A stretch of DNA of 52,704 nt, taken from contig CALVXD010000005.1 of the NCBI GenBank assembly GCA_944368815.1, positions 1 through 52,704 on the forward strand, written 5' to 3'. Shown here one piece after another: positions 33,630-42,256 of this stretch. Source of the stretch: an uncultured Bacilli bacterium. Lineage in GTDB: Bacteria > Bacillota_I > Bacilli_A > RF39 > UBA660. The position numbers and the translations under genes are program-made. The notes under the pieces are model-generated. The model did no database searches, had not been told where the DNA came from, and saw only the letters and a list, made by a program, of their open reading frames with translations. Each line of letters begins with the position of its first letter. The stretch's first letter is position 1.

Positions 33630-36003
33630 CAGTTTCACCTCCTAAAAATTCGGCATTCTTATATTCTTTTAATTCTACTATATCTTTTTGTTCCATATAA
33701 CATATATCATTAAAATTACAATATTTGCATCCAATGTTTTCTTTACCAATTTTTTTAGGATTTATATCAAATGAAACATCTAAAATATTATCTCTCGCTT
33801 CTTCTATTTTTTTATCAACTAAATTAATTAAACTATCAATTTGTTCATTATTAATAACTTTAGAATAACTATAAAATCCTGTTTTAGTCGTTTTTAAAGA
33901 TTTAATCATATTACTATTGTCATAACTATCATCAAGTTCTCTTAATATTTCTATATTATCGTTACTATAACCTTGAAGTTTTAACCCATCTTCTAACAAA
34001 CTAGTATATGTATGTTTATAATCTTTAACTATTTCTTTATTTAATATTTTTTGTAAATAAAATCCCGCTATTTCAACATTACTTATTTTCTCCATATTTT
34101 TACTTAAATATAAATATACAGGTAATTGAAGTCCTAATCCATAAATAGCATTATTAATATTAATATCAGGATTCCCCGTTTTATAATCAATAATACAAAC
34201 AATAGTATTATTACCTTTTTCTTCATATAATACTTTGTCGATTATGCCATTAAAAGTTACTTTTACTGTACCACTTTTATCTACACAAACTTTTTCTTCA
34301 TACATAGCTTTATTTAAGCTAGTATATTTATATTGTTTCTTTATTGTGTCAATAACAAACTTTAAATCTTCTTTTGCTTTTTTTATGAAATATAATTCCT
34401 TATTAGAAAACTCATATATTTGTTTCTCTAGAAAAGAATTATATTCATTATCTAAGTTAAATTCTTCTGTAAATGCTTTTGACAACACCTCATGAAATAA
34501 AGTACCTAAAATAGTCATAAATGTTTCTTCATAGGGATTTAATTTTAAAATATTATTTAAATAATATCTAAATCCACATTTAAAATAATTATCCATACTA
34601 GTATAAGACAATGACAATTCATTTTTTATGTATTTAGTAAATTCTTCTTTATCTATCTTTTTATATTCATTACTATATTCTAAATAATTTATATCTTTAT
34701 AATTATTATATAATAGTGATAAATCTTTATCTTTTACACCAAATTTTACTAATTTATCAATATTTGATGCTAATTTTATTTTATTTGCTTTATCAGAATA
34801 AGTATAAAATAAATTGTCTTCTTTTATTATTTCGAGTTTTAATTCATCGTTTAAATTAGAAATAGTATAACTTTCTGTGTTATTTGATAATTTATAAGTA
34901 ATTATTAAATTTTTAATATTATTTATTTTAGAAATAATATATTCTTTTTCCATTTTATTTTTAATTGTAGAAGTTGTTAAACCTAACCCTAATTTTAATT
35001 TATCACTTAAATATTCTTCATCTTTGTATATTGTTGGAATACTACCATAGTTAAATCCTAATATAAAAATATAATTATCATCATCCACTTCATTATCAAA
35101 ACTAATTAATTTAACACTATTTTTAAGTTCTTTTGTCTTTATATTAGTATTTTTTATATCATGAATAATTAATTCTTTTACTTCCGATAAGTTGTTTGCC
35201 CATACATATTTATTACAAATATTTATTATTTTATTAATGATATCAACATTATCTTCGTTATTATCGAATTTATTTTTAATATTATCAAAGACACTATCAT
35301 CATTGATATTTTCTAAAAAATAATTACCTATTTCTGTGCTATAAATACTTCCCTCACTAGGTAACGATACAGGTATATTATAAATTTCTGAATATCTTTT
35401 CATTATTCCATAATAGTCATTAGTAAGTCCCATTATTTTTATATTATTTATATCTATACCTTTATTTATTAAATCCGCAATATGCTCAAACACATACTCT
35501 ACTTCTTCTTTAATTGTCTTAAATTCATATATATTTTTATGTTTATACTTTGGTTCTAATATAGAAACGACATTTATATCATCACTTAATTTTTCTAACA
35601 TTCTTTTGTCAAAGTCGCTAATAAAATGATATCCATATACAATAATTTTCTTATTTTTATATTCATTATATAGACTAGTAACATTTAATTTATTATCTAC
35701 TATTTCTTTTTGGATATCTAATAATTTTGTTACTTTTTGGTCTTTAACTTCACTACCCTTAACATAAACAATATTATCTAAATATATTTTAGCAACATCA
35801 TATTTTATATTATATTTATTCATTAAATAAAATATTGCCTTTTCATCATAATCAAATATAACTTTTCTTCTTAATTCTTCTAATGAAATATATTTAATAT
35901 TTATAAGAGGCTTTTCTTTTGTTACCGTAGTTATTACTTCTTCTTTAATACTATTCGGAATAACTAAAACAGTATCATCTTCAACATAGTCTAGATAACT
36001 CAC
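33622..36003 (-). CDS. addB: AddB-like PD-(D/E)XK nuclease, short form without Walker A
   Basis: At 793 aa it is far shorter than the roughly 1160 aa of Bacillus AddB. The C-terminal nuclease is intact: GTLFHEVLSKAF, FNGIIDKVLYEE, CIIDYKTGNP and the iron-sulphur cysteines (FKCGFRYYL around residue 480, then IGCKYCNFNDICYM near 770). The N-terminus starts DDTVLVIPNSIKEEV and no G-x-G-K-S/T ATP loop is visible. The family's helicase-like core is therefore degenerate or reduced. Start GTG, SD GGTGAT, with the GTGA overlapping the stop of the antitoxin gene upstream. Confidence 0.9.
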   Translation of the reverse strand: MSYLDYVEDDTVLVIPNSIKEEVITTVTKEKPLINIKYISLEELRRKVIFDYDEKAIFYLMNKYNIKYDVAKIYLDNIVYVKGSEVKDQKVTKLLDIQKEIVDNKLNVTSLYNEYKNKKIIVYGYHFISDFDKRMLEKLSDDINVVSILEPKYKHKNIYEFKTIKEEVEYVFEHIADLINKGIDINNIKIMGLTNDYYGIMKRYSEIYNIPVSLPSEGSIYSTEIGNYFLENINDDSVFDNIKNKFDNNEDNVDIINKIINICNKYVWANNLSEVKELIIHDIKNTNIKTKELKNSVKLISFDNEVDDDNYIFILGFNYGSIPTIYKDEEYLSDKLKLGLGLTTSTIKNKMEKEYIISKINNIKNLIITYKLSNNTESYTISNLNDELKLEIIKEDNLFYTYSDKANKIKLASNIDKLVKFGVKDKDLSLLYNNYKDINYLEYSNEYKKIDKEEFTKYIKNELSLSYTSMDNYFKCGFRYYLNNILKLNPYEETFMTILGTLFHEVLSKAFTEEFNLDNEYNSFLEKQIYEFSNKELYFIKKAKEDLKFVIDTIKKQYKYTSLNKAMYEEKVCVDKSGTVKVTFNGIIDKVLYEEKGNNTIVCIIDYKTGNPDININNAIYGLGLQLPVYLYLSKNMEKISNVEIAGFYLQKILNKEIVKDYKHTYTSLLEDGLKLQGYSNDNIEILRELDDSYDNSNMIKSLKTTKTGFYSYSKVINNEQIDSLINLVDKKIEEARDNILDVSFDINPKKIGKENIGCKYCNFNDICYMEQKDIVELKEYKNAEFLGGETDA

Positions 36004-37007
36004 TTATTATCACCATCCATAATTTCTTTAAATATTGAACTAGCATATTTAGATATATCAGATACATCTTTCATTTTATATTTCTTACCTATATTGGTAA
36101 AATAATCTTTCATAGTTTCAGTATCAATAATATTTGATGAATACTCTTCTTCACTTAATTCTTTTCTTCCTGCTTCCCATGGAATAGTAGTATGTGTCAT
36201 TTTCTCTAATGTTTTACCACTGTAAACACCAAAATTGTTTATAACCGAATCTATTAATTTAAGTTCTTTTTCATTTAAAGAATCTATCTCGTTGTAACTT
36301 TCAAATTCATTTTTAGAAATAGGATTATATCTATAATAACTAAACCTATCATAAATTTCTCGATATACAGGTCCATGCACCCAAGCTTCAGCATTATCAT
36401 TAAATATAGGTTTATCAAAGAAATAAGTAGAAAATCCCTGAATATAATATAATATTTTTTGAAGAGCAAGTGGCGTTATATCTTCCATCTTCGCAATAAT
36501 ATGCTTAGATATTAAATATATTTTAGATTGATCTTCTGTTAATTTAAGTTCCATAATTTTACCAAGCGTCTTCTTATATGCTACTTTTGTTATTAAATCT
36601 TTATTTTTTTCTAAATATTCATATAAAGTATTAGGATCTTCTAACACTTTTTTTAATATATCGGAATACGCTTTTTCTGGAGTACTTCCTTCTAAATATC
36701 TAATAATTGTTACTTCTCCCCACCCCAAAACTAGAGAAAGTGGTTTTTTCCCTATTGCATATTTATTTAATATTTCTTCTATCTCTTTAATCGTAATAAT
36801 TCCATTAATTTCTTTAACTTTTTCCGAATATTCTAACATGTTTTGATCATATAATTTCTCAACATAAACTTCATTATTACATTTTTTACAAATAGCATAC
36901 AGTTCATTAAATGATACTATTTTATTATTAATCATTTCTTCTCTTATTCTTTTTTTTATTTTATATTCCACTATTTCATTACATATTTCACAAAAAGTTT
37001 TACTCAC
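36000..37007 (-). CDS. MqsA-like zinc-finger / Panacea (DUF4065) antitoxin
   Basis: 335 aa. N-terminus: CEIC and CKKC zinc pairs (about residues 6-42) as in MqsA/YgiT. Middle: an HTH region (about 70-115) with KKPLSLVLGWGEVTIIRYLEG, the MqsA-type Xre fold. C-terminus: a Panacea/SocA-like (DUF4065) domain (about 170-310) with TPLALQKILYYIQGF, AEAWVHGPVYREIY and the late TTIPWEAGR. Panacea domains are known antitoxin modules that neutralise varied toxins. It lies 13 bp after the toxin-like gene. Start is GTG; stop TGA overlaps the addB GTG. Expected to bind the toxin and its own promoter. Confidence 0.85.
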   Translation of the reverse strand: MSKTFCEICNEIVEYKIKKRIREEMINNKIVSFNELYAICKKCNNEVYVEKLYDQNMLEYSEKVKEINGIITIKEIEEILNKYAIGKKPLSLVLGWGEVTIIRYLEGSTPEKAYSDILKKVLEDPNTLYEYLEKNKDLITKVAYKKTLGKIMELKLTEDQSKIYLISKHIIAKMEDITPLALQKILYYIQGFSTYFFDKPIFNDNAEAWVHGPVYREIYDRFSYYRYNPISKNEFESYNEIDSLNEKELKLIDSVINNFGVYSGKTLEKMTHTTIPWEAGRKELSEEEYSSNIIDTETMKDYFTNIGKKYKMKDVSDISKYASSIFKEIMDGDNK

Positions 37008-37020
37008 TTATATCATCTCC

Positions 37021-37413
37021 CTATATAAACATATATTCTAAATTATGAAGTGCTTCATGAAATGAAACAACAATCGCTGTCCTCTTGACTTCAATATAAT
37101 TAATTTTCAAATATACTTGCATATCTTGTCTTTGGCCTTTTAAATCTATAAGTTTAAGTTTTGGGGCAAATACATATAATTTTTCTTTTTCATATCCTGG
37201 ATGTTCATTTGAAAGTACCAACGAAAAATCTTCTACTGTAAGTTTATTTATAATATTCTTAAGTATCTTACTATTTATAGCATAATTCTTACAAAATTCT
37301 AAATTCTTTCCACGATTAGATAAAACAAGATATCCATTAGTAGTGATATTCTTTTTTATCTTTTGTAAAAGTATTTCTACTTCTTCTTTTGTTACTTCAC
37401 ATACTAAATTCAA
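37021..37413 (-). CDS. MqsR-like toxin partner
   Basis: About 130 aa. The pattern of an N-terminal helix (VEILLQKIKKNI), a middle LTVEDFSLVLSNEHPG, and a beta C-half LYVFAPKLKL then VYLKINYI and AIVVSFHEA resembles MqsR-family mRNA interferases, which carry a final I-S-F-H-like strand. Similarity is remote and the catalytic residues are not assured. The start is likely TTG at 37413, with GGGAG eight bases upstream; a GTG at 37422 is the alternative. First gene of the unit, just after a strong promoter, and followed by an MqsA-type antitoxin, which is the strongest argument. Confidence 0.68.
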   Translation of the reverse strand: MNLVCEVTKEEVEILLQKIKKNITTNGYLVLSNRGKNLEFCKNYAINSKILKNIINKLTVEDFSLVLSNEHPGYEKEKLYVFAPKLKLIDLKGQRQDMQVYLKINYIEVKRTAIVVSFHEALHNLEYMFI

Positions 37414-37437
37414 GAATATCACTCCCTATCTGTATTC

Positions 37438-37466
37438 ATTATAACACGTACAAATATTCACGTCAA
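37438..37466 (-). promoter_or_regulatory. Promoter of the toxin-antitoxin-addBA unit
   Basis: Minus-strand -35 TTGACG (37461-37466), 17-bp spacer, extended -10 TGTTATAAT (hexamer 37438-37443). ACGTGAATATTTGTACGT in the spacer has partial dyad symmetry (ACGTG/TACGT) and could be an antitoxin operator. Confidence 0.82.
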
Positions 37467-37467
37467 T

Positions 37468-37497
37468 AAAAAATAGTATCATTTGACACTATTTTTT
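37468..37497 (-). terminator. Intrinsic terminator after the YnbB-type gene
   Basis: Minus-strand 13-bp stem (37485-37497 with 37468-37480, one G-U pair), 4-nt loop. The six T at the base of the stem are its 3' arm; ATTGACG of the next promoter follows at once. The stop codon (37489-37491) lies in the stem. Confidence 0.85.
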
Positions 37498-38733
37498 ATT
37501 ATATAAATTATTAAGTATATTCATAACCGCAATCTTTCCATATTCATATGTTAAACTTCCTTGTTGATATGCTATATAAGGGCTTCTAATTGGTCCATCA
37601 CAAGATAATTCTATAGAACTTCCTTGAGTAAAAGTCCCTGCAGCCATAATAACTTTATCAGTATATCCCGGCATATCCCAAGGTTCAGGGACAACATAAG
37701 AGTCAACTGGACTAGATTCTTGGATACTTTCTACATATTTAATTAATTTATCTTTATCGTTAAATATAATATTTTGAACTATATCAGCTCTTTCTTCATT
37801 ATATTTAGGTTCTACTTCATATCCTTCTTTTTCCATTACATAACTAGTAAGTATTGCTGTTTTAAGAGCATTGGCTACTACACTTGGAGCCATATATAAC
37901 CCTTGCAACAATTGTTTATTCATACCTAAAGATGGGCCTACTTCTTTTGCTTCACCAGGAAGATTTAATCTTTCACTTGCAAGATATATTAAGTCTTTTC
38001 TACCTACAATGTAAGCACCATTCGGAGCAATTCCGCCACCTAAATTTTTAATTAAAGAACCTACTACTATATCTGCTCCTACTTCTATCGGCTCTTTTTT
38101 AGACACAAATTCACAATAACAGTTATCAATCATTATAATTACATCTTTATCAATATTTTTTATAAATTTAATTACTTTTTCCACTTTATCTATACAAATA
38201 CTTTTTCTAGTAGAATATCCCTTACTTCTTTGAATTTCAATTACTTTAATTTTATTTTTTCTAAGACATTTTTCAATAGCATCATAATCAAAGTCATCAT
38301 TTACTAAATCTATTTGTTTATAATCTATATTAAAACTTTTTAAAGAACTATTATTTTCTACTATTCCAATTACTTCGTCTAATGTATCATAAGGTTTCCC
38401 TGTTATACTAAGAAACGTATCTCCAGGTCTTAATAATGCAAACAAACAAACTGTTAAAGCATGAGAACCTGATATAAATTGACTTCTTACAAGTGCATCT
38501 TCTGCTTTAAATATATCTGCATATATTTTTTCTATTATGTCTCTTCCTTCATCATTATAACCATACCCTGTTGTACTATTAAAATGGTTTTCACTAAGTT
38601 TATTTTTGTTAAATGAGATTAGCACTTTTAAACTATTAAATTCTGCTATTTTATCTACTTTTTTTAATTCATCTGTAATCTCTTCTTCACATTTTTTTAC
38701 ATATTTATAAGTTTCTTCACTAATTTTTAACAT
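37489..38733 (-). CDS. Methionine gamma-lyase family / YnbB-type PLP enzyme
   Basis: 414 aa, fold-type I PLP enzyme of the family often annotated as aluminium resistance protein or methionine gamma-lyase-like. Motifs: STTGYGYNDEGRD, RSQFISGSHALTVCLFALLRPGD, the PLP lysine in GSLIKNLGGGIAPNGAYIVG, and GPSLGMNKQLLQGL. The in vivo substrate is not established for this family, so only the cofactor class is firm. It overlaps the upstream gene by 7 bp. Confidence 0.85.
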   Translation of the reverse strand: MLKISEETYKYVKKCEEEITDELKKVDKIAEFNSLKVLISFNKNKLSENHFNSTTGYGYNDEGRDIIEKIYADIFKAEDALVRSQFISGSHALTVCLFALLRPGDTFLSITGKPYDTLDEVIGIVENNSSLKSFNIDYKQIDLVNDDFDYDAIEKCLRKNKIKVIEIQRSKGYSTRKSICIDKVEKVIKFIKNIDKDVIIMIDNCYCEFVSKKEPIEVGADIVVGSLIKNLGGGIAPNGAYIVGRKDLIYLASERLNLPGEAKEVGPSLGMNKQLLQGLYMAPSVVANALKTAILTSYVMEKEGYEVEPKYNEERADIVQNIIFNDKDKLIKYVESIQESSPVDSYVVPEPWDMPGYTDKVIMAAGTFTQGSSIELSCDGPIRSPYIAYQQGSLTYEYGKIAVMNILNNLYNKK

Positions 38734-39326
38734 ATTTTATCATCTCCATTATTTTTAATAACTTCTTTTAAAATTAATTCTGCTTTTTTTACAAAATAAT
38801 TATTTCTATCAAACGGAATGTCATAACTATTTATATCTTCTTTTAGTTCTTCTATTCCACTATATTTTCTATCTATATATTCACATGTTTGTTCCATTTC
38901 TATGAATATATATCTATTATTGACCAATTGAACTACTAATTCTGTTCTATCATTAGCATAAACAATACATTTATCATGTATTTTAAATAATTGTCTATAA
39001 CTTATTGTTTCCATAAATTTGATAGCCTTATCTATATCATAAACTGGGCATTCAACTTTTCCTTGTTCTAATATATCTCCTTTATCATCATATTTTTTAT
39101 ATTTATATAACAAAACTTTTTTAATACCTACAATATCTCTCACTAAAATACAATGTTTTAATAATTCTAAAGTATTAAAACTTAATATATCAATACTTTT
39201 ATCAATCATATAAATATCATTTAACTCATATTCTTCTTTAATGCAAAAATTATTTTCTATTAATTTTTTATGTAATTTTTCATAGGTGCTTGTAACTAAA
39301 ACAGTAATTTCATTATCTACTATCAT
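38727..39326 (-). CDS. Possible CYTH-like protein, unknown
   Basis: About 199 aa from ATG 39326, preceded by SD GGGAGAT; the longer frame starts at a GTG inside the SD. The order of elements (N-terminal strand NEITVLVTSTYEKLHKKL, then VLLYKYKKYDDKGDILEQG, later YRQLFKIHDKCIVYANDRTE and YIFIEMEQTC) is CYTH/adenylate-cyclase-IV-like, but the diagnostic E-x-E-x-K is not conserved, so this is tentative. It overlaps the YnbB-type gene and shares its promoter. Confidence 0.6.
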   Translation of the reverse strand: MIVDNEITVLVTSTYEKLHKKLIENNFCIKEEYELNDIYMIDKSIDILSFNTLELLKHCILVRDIVGIKKVLLYKYKKYDDKGDILEQGKVECPVYDIDKAIKFMETISYRQLFKIHDKCIVYANDRTELVVQLVNNRYIFIEMEQTCEYIDRKYSGIEELKEDINSYDIPFDRNNYFVKKAELILKEVIKNNGDDKIC

Positions 39327-39349
39327 AACAACATCTCCCACATATAATT

Positions 39350-39403
39350 ATATAAAAAATAAAGAAAAAAACAATATCAAAAGATATTATTTCATATTGT
39401 TTT
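39350..39403 (-). promoter_or_regulatory. Hairpin terminator merged with promoter before 39326 gene
   Basis: Within the 267-bp gap, minus-strand AATATC/GATATT with a 4-nt loop (39373-39378, 39383-39388), or a longer AAAACAATAT/ATATTGTTTT stem (39368-39403), is followed by seven T. TTGTTT in that U-run, 16 bp, then TATAAT (about 39347-39352) can act as a promoter for the downstream pair. The rest of the gap to 39556 is AT-rich with no gene I can support. Confidence 0.5.
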
Positions 39404-39556
39404 TAACCAAAATTATATTACCATTTATTAATTTGCTTTGTAACACTATTTACAATTTAGTAATAGTATTTAGCATATATTCAACAGATTTTAGTAATAA
39501 AGTAATATTTAATAAATAGATAAATCCATCATTAAAAAATTATAATCTATATAAGT

Positions 39557-39588
39557 AAAAAAATTGTTAGTAATTCGTTACAACTAAC
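39557..39588 (-). terminator. Intrinsic terminator after the anchored protein gene
   Basis: Minus-strand GTTAGT/ACTAAC stem (39583-39588, 39566-39571) flanked by A-rich and T-rich runs, ending AATTTTTTT. Confidence 0.75.
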
Positions 39589-39593
39589 TTTTT

Positions 39594-40292
39594 TTATTGT
39601 ATTTTATTTATTAAATCAACATATTGATTAGATAATTCATCTGTATCAAATACTATTACATTATCTTCTATATACCATGAATTACTATTTTCACTTAAAA
39701 AGTTAATCACTTCTTCAGAAATATTTAAAAGTTCAATAATTTGATTAATAGATTCCTCAACAGTTTTATCTTTATTAACAGTTTCCATATCTCCCACATA
39801 TTCATCTCTATATAAATCAACATAATAACTTTCTAGTCCTTTGTTTTCTATATAAGACATTGCTTTTTCTTCAGTAAGAAAACTATAATAACTATTTTTT
39901 AATTCTTCTAATTTAGTTTTTGTTTCAGTAATATATGATTTTGTTTCTATAAAATTTGGTCCATCATTTTGATAATTTTCTACAGATAATATAGAAACTA
40001 ATCTATCACTATTTAATATATCTATCATTTGAAACACACTATCTAATGTATCAGATAAATATTCTTTAAATGACATTTCTACTACTTTATAGTCACCAGT
40101 AGTTACAGTTCTATTTAACATTTCTTTTACTTTATCTACATCAATATTTTCTTCATTTACAAGTGCACTAAGTTCTTCTAATTCATTTTTTAGTTTTTCT
40201 TCTTGTTTTAAATCAGTTACTACAATATAACCAATAAACCCAATTATTAATACTAATAATACTACTACTCCAATTAAAATTTTCTTTTTCAT
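39594..40292 (-). CDS. Membrane-anchored extracytoplasmic helical protein, unknown
   Basis: 232 aa. A single N-terminal membrane helix (about 4-26, ILIGVVVLLVLIIGFIGYIV) follows MKKK and is followed by an all-helical acidic ectodomain (KNELEELSALVNEENIDVDK, IETKSYITETKTKLEELKNS). No cleavage site or lipobox is evident, so it is probably anchored. No family is recognised. SD AGGAGATGG; flanked by its own terminator. Confidence 0.75.
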   Translation of the reverse strand: MKKKILIGVVVLLVLIIGFIGYIVVTDLKQEEKLKNELEELSALVNEENIDVDKVKEMLNRTVTTGDYKVVEMSFKEYLSDTLDSVFQMIDILNSDRLVSILSVENYQNDGPNFIETKSYITETKTKLEELKNSYYSFLTEEKAMSYIENKGLESYYVDLYRDEYVGDMETVNKDKTVEESINQIIELLNISEEVINFLSENSNSWYIEDNVIVFDTDELSNQYVDLINKIQ

Positions 40293-40394
40293 AACATTCC
40301 ATCTCCTATTAATTATAGTAATAATTTAAATAAGTATTACTTAATTATATTATATAGTATTTTTATATAAAATGGAATATTTGTTTAACATTTA

Positions 40395-40820
40395 TTATAA
40401 TTTAGCATATTCACTATCACTAACTGGTTCTAACCATTCATTTTCTGTGTCAATGCCTGGAACTTCTATAGATATATGACTAAACCATGAATCTTTTTTA
40501 GCTCCATGCCAATGTTTAACATTAGGTTTTATAACGATAACTTTTCCTGGTTCTAATGATACTGCTTCTTTTCCTTCTTCTTGATACCAACCATAACCAG
40601 CTGTACATATTAATATTTGTCCTCCACCACTTTTAGCATGATGAATATGCCAATTATTGCGACATGATGGTTCAAATGTTACATTTGCTAAAAAAAGTAG
40701 ACTATTATTAGAATTTACTAATGGATTTAAATAAGAGTTACCAATAAAATATTTAGCATAATTATCATTAGGGTTACCTTTTCCAAATACATTTATTTTA
40801 TCAAACTCTTCTTTATTCAT
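40395..40820 (-). CDS. Cupin domain protein
   Basis: About 141 aa from ATG 40820 (MNKEEFDK), chosen since SD AAGGAGGT lies eight bases upstream inside the end of the preceding gene. A single cupin domain: motif 1 CRNNWHIHHAKSGGGQILIC with metal-binding histidines, motif 2 PGKVIVIKPNVKHWHGA. It ends the flavodoxin-CMD-cupin operon; CMD/cupin pairs are common and thought to act on small oxidised or quinone-like compounds, but the substrate is unknown. Confidence 0.88.
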   Translation of the reverse strand: MNKEEFDKINVFGKGNPNDNYAKYFIGNSYLNPLVNSNNSLLFLANVTFEPSCRNNWHIHHAKSGGGQILICTAGYGWYQEEGKEAVSLEPGKVIVIKPNVKHWHGAKKDSWFSHISIEVPGIDTENEWLEPVSDSEYAKL

Positions 40821-41136
40821 TATCATATACCTCCTTTGCCATATTAAATACTGCCCAAGCATTAGGCCATCCAGCATAAAATGCAACATGTGTAATAATT
40901 TCTGAAAATTCTTCTTTAGTTACACCATTTTTCTTAGCATTTATCATATGATACTTTAAACTACTATCTAAAATACCTTTACTCATAAGAGCTACTACAG
41001 TAATAATTGATCTAGTTTTTAAATCTAATTCTTTTTCACGAGACCAAACTTCCCCAAATAAAACATCATCATTTAATTCTGCAAATTTAGGAGCAAAATC
41101 TCCTAATGAATCTCTACCTGCTGTTTGCTTAACCAT
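40813..41136 (-). CDS. Carboxymuconolactone decarboxylase family protein
   Basis: 107 aa with the all-helical CMD core: FGEVWSREKELDLKTRSIIT, ALMSKGILDSSLKYHM and THVAFYAGWPNAWAVF. It has no cysteine at all, so it cannot be an AhpD-type peroxidase and belongs with the cysteine-free CMD group. It overlaps the cupin gene by 8 bp and lies 25 bp after the flavodoxin gene. Controlled by the MerR-type promoter upstream. Confidence 0.9.
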   Translation of the reverse strand: MVKQTAGRDSLGDFAPKFAELNDDVLFGEVWSREKELDLKTRSIITVVALMSKGILDSSLKYHMINAKKNGVTKEEFSEIITHVAFYAGWPNAWAVFNMAKEVYDNE

Positions 41137-41161
41137 ATTTTACATCTCCTTTTATCTATTA

Positions 41162-42109
41162 TTAATTAATTTCTAAACTTACTATAATATTATTTTTAGA
41201 TTTTATATTATCTAATACTTCTATATCATCTAATTTACCAATCTTTGTATAACTATATGATGTATTAAACGATTCATAAAAAATAACTAAACAATTATTC
41301 CCATATAAGTAAATATCTCCTTTATTTATTTTACCTGGATTAGATGAATTAGTTGGTAAAGTAAAATCTAAATATGAATAAAATTCATTACCATTTAAAT
41401 TACTCATCGATAAATCAAATGGCATATTATTTATTAAAACATCTACTGTTTCATTATCTTCTAAAGTAATACTATATTCTTTATTATCTATTAATAATTT
41501 TGCACTTTTACTATTTGAGTTACTATTTATATTTAATGAATTTATCCAAGTAATTACTTCTTCTTTTGATGAATTAGAACTAAATCTTTTTCCATCTAAT
41601 ACATTTAATTTATCATTATAATTTCTAATATTACTAACACTTAATTCTATACCTGACCCACCTGACGTGCAAAACGGAATAATTGTTTTATTTTCTAAAT
41701 TATAATTATCTAATAAAGTTAAAATAATTCTAGGTTCTTCTTCCCACCAAATGGGATATCCAAGATAAATAATATCATAATTTTCTAAATCTAATTTATT
41801 TGATATTTCTGGTCTAGCATTTTCATCATTTTGTTCTCTATTTGCTCTAGAATTATTGTTATTATAATCTAAGTCTTCATTTGTATACCCATCTTTTGGT
41901 ATTATTTCTAAAATATCAGATGAAGTAATTTCACTTATATATTTAGCTACTTGTTCTGTATTGTTTGTAGCAGAAAAATATAAAACTAAAGATTTATTAT
42001 TTATATTTGAATTTTCAATATTCATATTAGTTCTCTCCTTTTTAAAAAGACATATTATTAATATAATAATTATTATTCCAATTATTAAAATACTTATAAT
42101 TTTTTTCAT
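41162..42109 (-). CDS. Membrane-anchored flavodoxin with cyclophilin-like domain
   Basis: 315 aa. An N-terminal membrane helix (about 4-22), then a flavodoxin domain (about 40-190) with FMN-binding LYFSATNNTEQVA, YPIWWEEEPR and FCTSGGSGIE, then a cyclophilin-like domain (about 200-312) with LLIDNKEYSITLEDN, NMPFDLSMSNLNGNEFY and GDIYLYGNNCLVIFYE. The pair is common in Firmicutes. The membrane segment suggests it works outside the cytoplasm or at the membrane surface. First structural gene after the MerR-type promoter; SD AAGGAGA is somewhat far from the ATG. Confidence 0.88.
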   Translation of the reverse strand: MKKIISILIIGIIIIILIICLFKKERTNMNIENSNINNKSLVLYFSATNNTEQVAKYISEITSSDILEIIPKDGYTNEDLDYNNNNSRANREQNDENARPEISNKLDLENYDIIYLGYPIWWEEEPRIILTLLDNYNLENKTIIPFCTSGGSGIELSVSNIRNYNDKLNVLDGKRFSSNSSKEEVITWINSLNINSNSNSKSAKLLIDNKEYSITLEDNETVDVLINNMPFDLSMSNLNGNEFYSYLDFTLPTNSSNPGKINKGDIYLYGNNCLVIFYESFNTSYSYTKIGKLDDIEVLDNIKSKNNIIVSLEIN

Positions 42110-42115
42110 ATTATT

Positions 42116-42211
42116 TTAAATTCTCCTTAAATAAATGCTAGTATTTGAACATATACCACAAAATATTGTTCTTTTATCCCAGATCCTTACTAAATTTAAT
42201 TCTTCTTTCAT
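42116..42211 (-). CDS. Possible 31-aa upstream ORF in the flavodoxin leader
   Basis: The leader between the MerR-type promoter and the flavodoxin gene contains an ATG frame of 31 codons, MKEELNLVRIWDKRTIFCGI then CSNTSIYLRRI, stopping 7 bp before the flavodoxin ATG and overlapping its SD region. It has a weak SD (GGAAGAT) and a C-x2-C pair. It may be a leader peptide, a coupling ORF or chance. Confidence 0.35.
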   Translation of the reverse strand: MKEELNLVRIWDKRTIFCGICSNTSIYLRRI

Positions 42212-42256
42212 CATTATCTTCCATTATTGACTAACATAACTATTAGTTCTATAATA

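Noticed and set aside
37468..37497. Hairpin as a toxin-antitoxin operator only
   Set aside because: The long stem with T-rich arm spans the upstream stop codon and fits a terminator; any operator is more likely in the promoter spacer.
40395..40889. Longer cupin start at 40889
   Set aside because: It would overlap most of the CMD C-terminus and has no SD; ATG 40820 has AAGGAGGT eight bases upstream.
40813..41136. AhpD-type peroxidase for the CMD protein
   Set aside because: The protein has no cysteine, so the required C-x2-C is absent.
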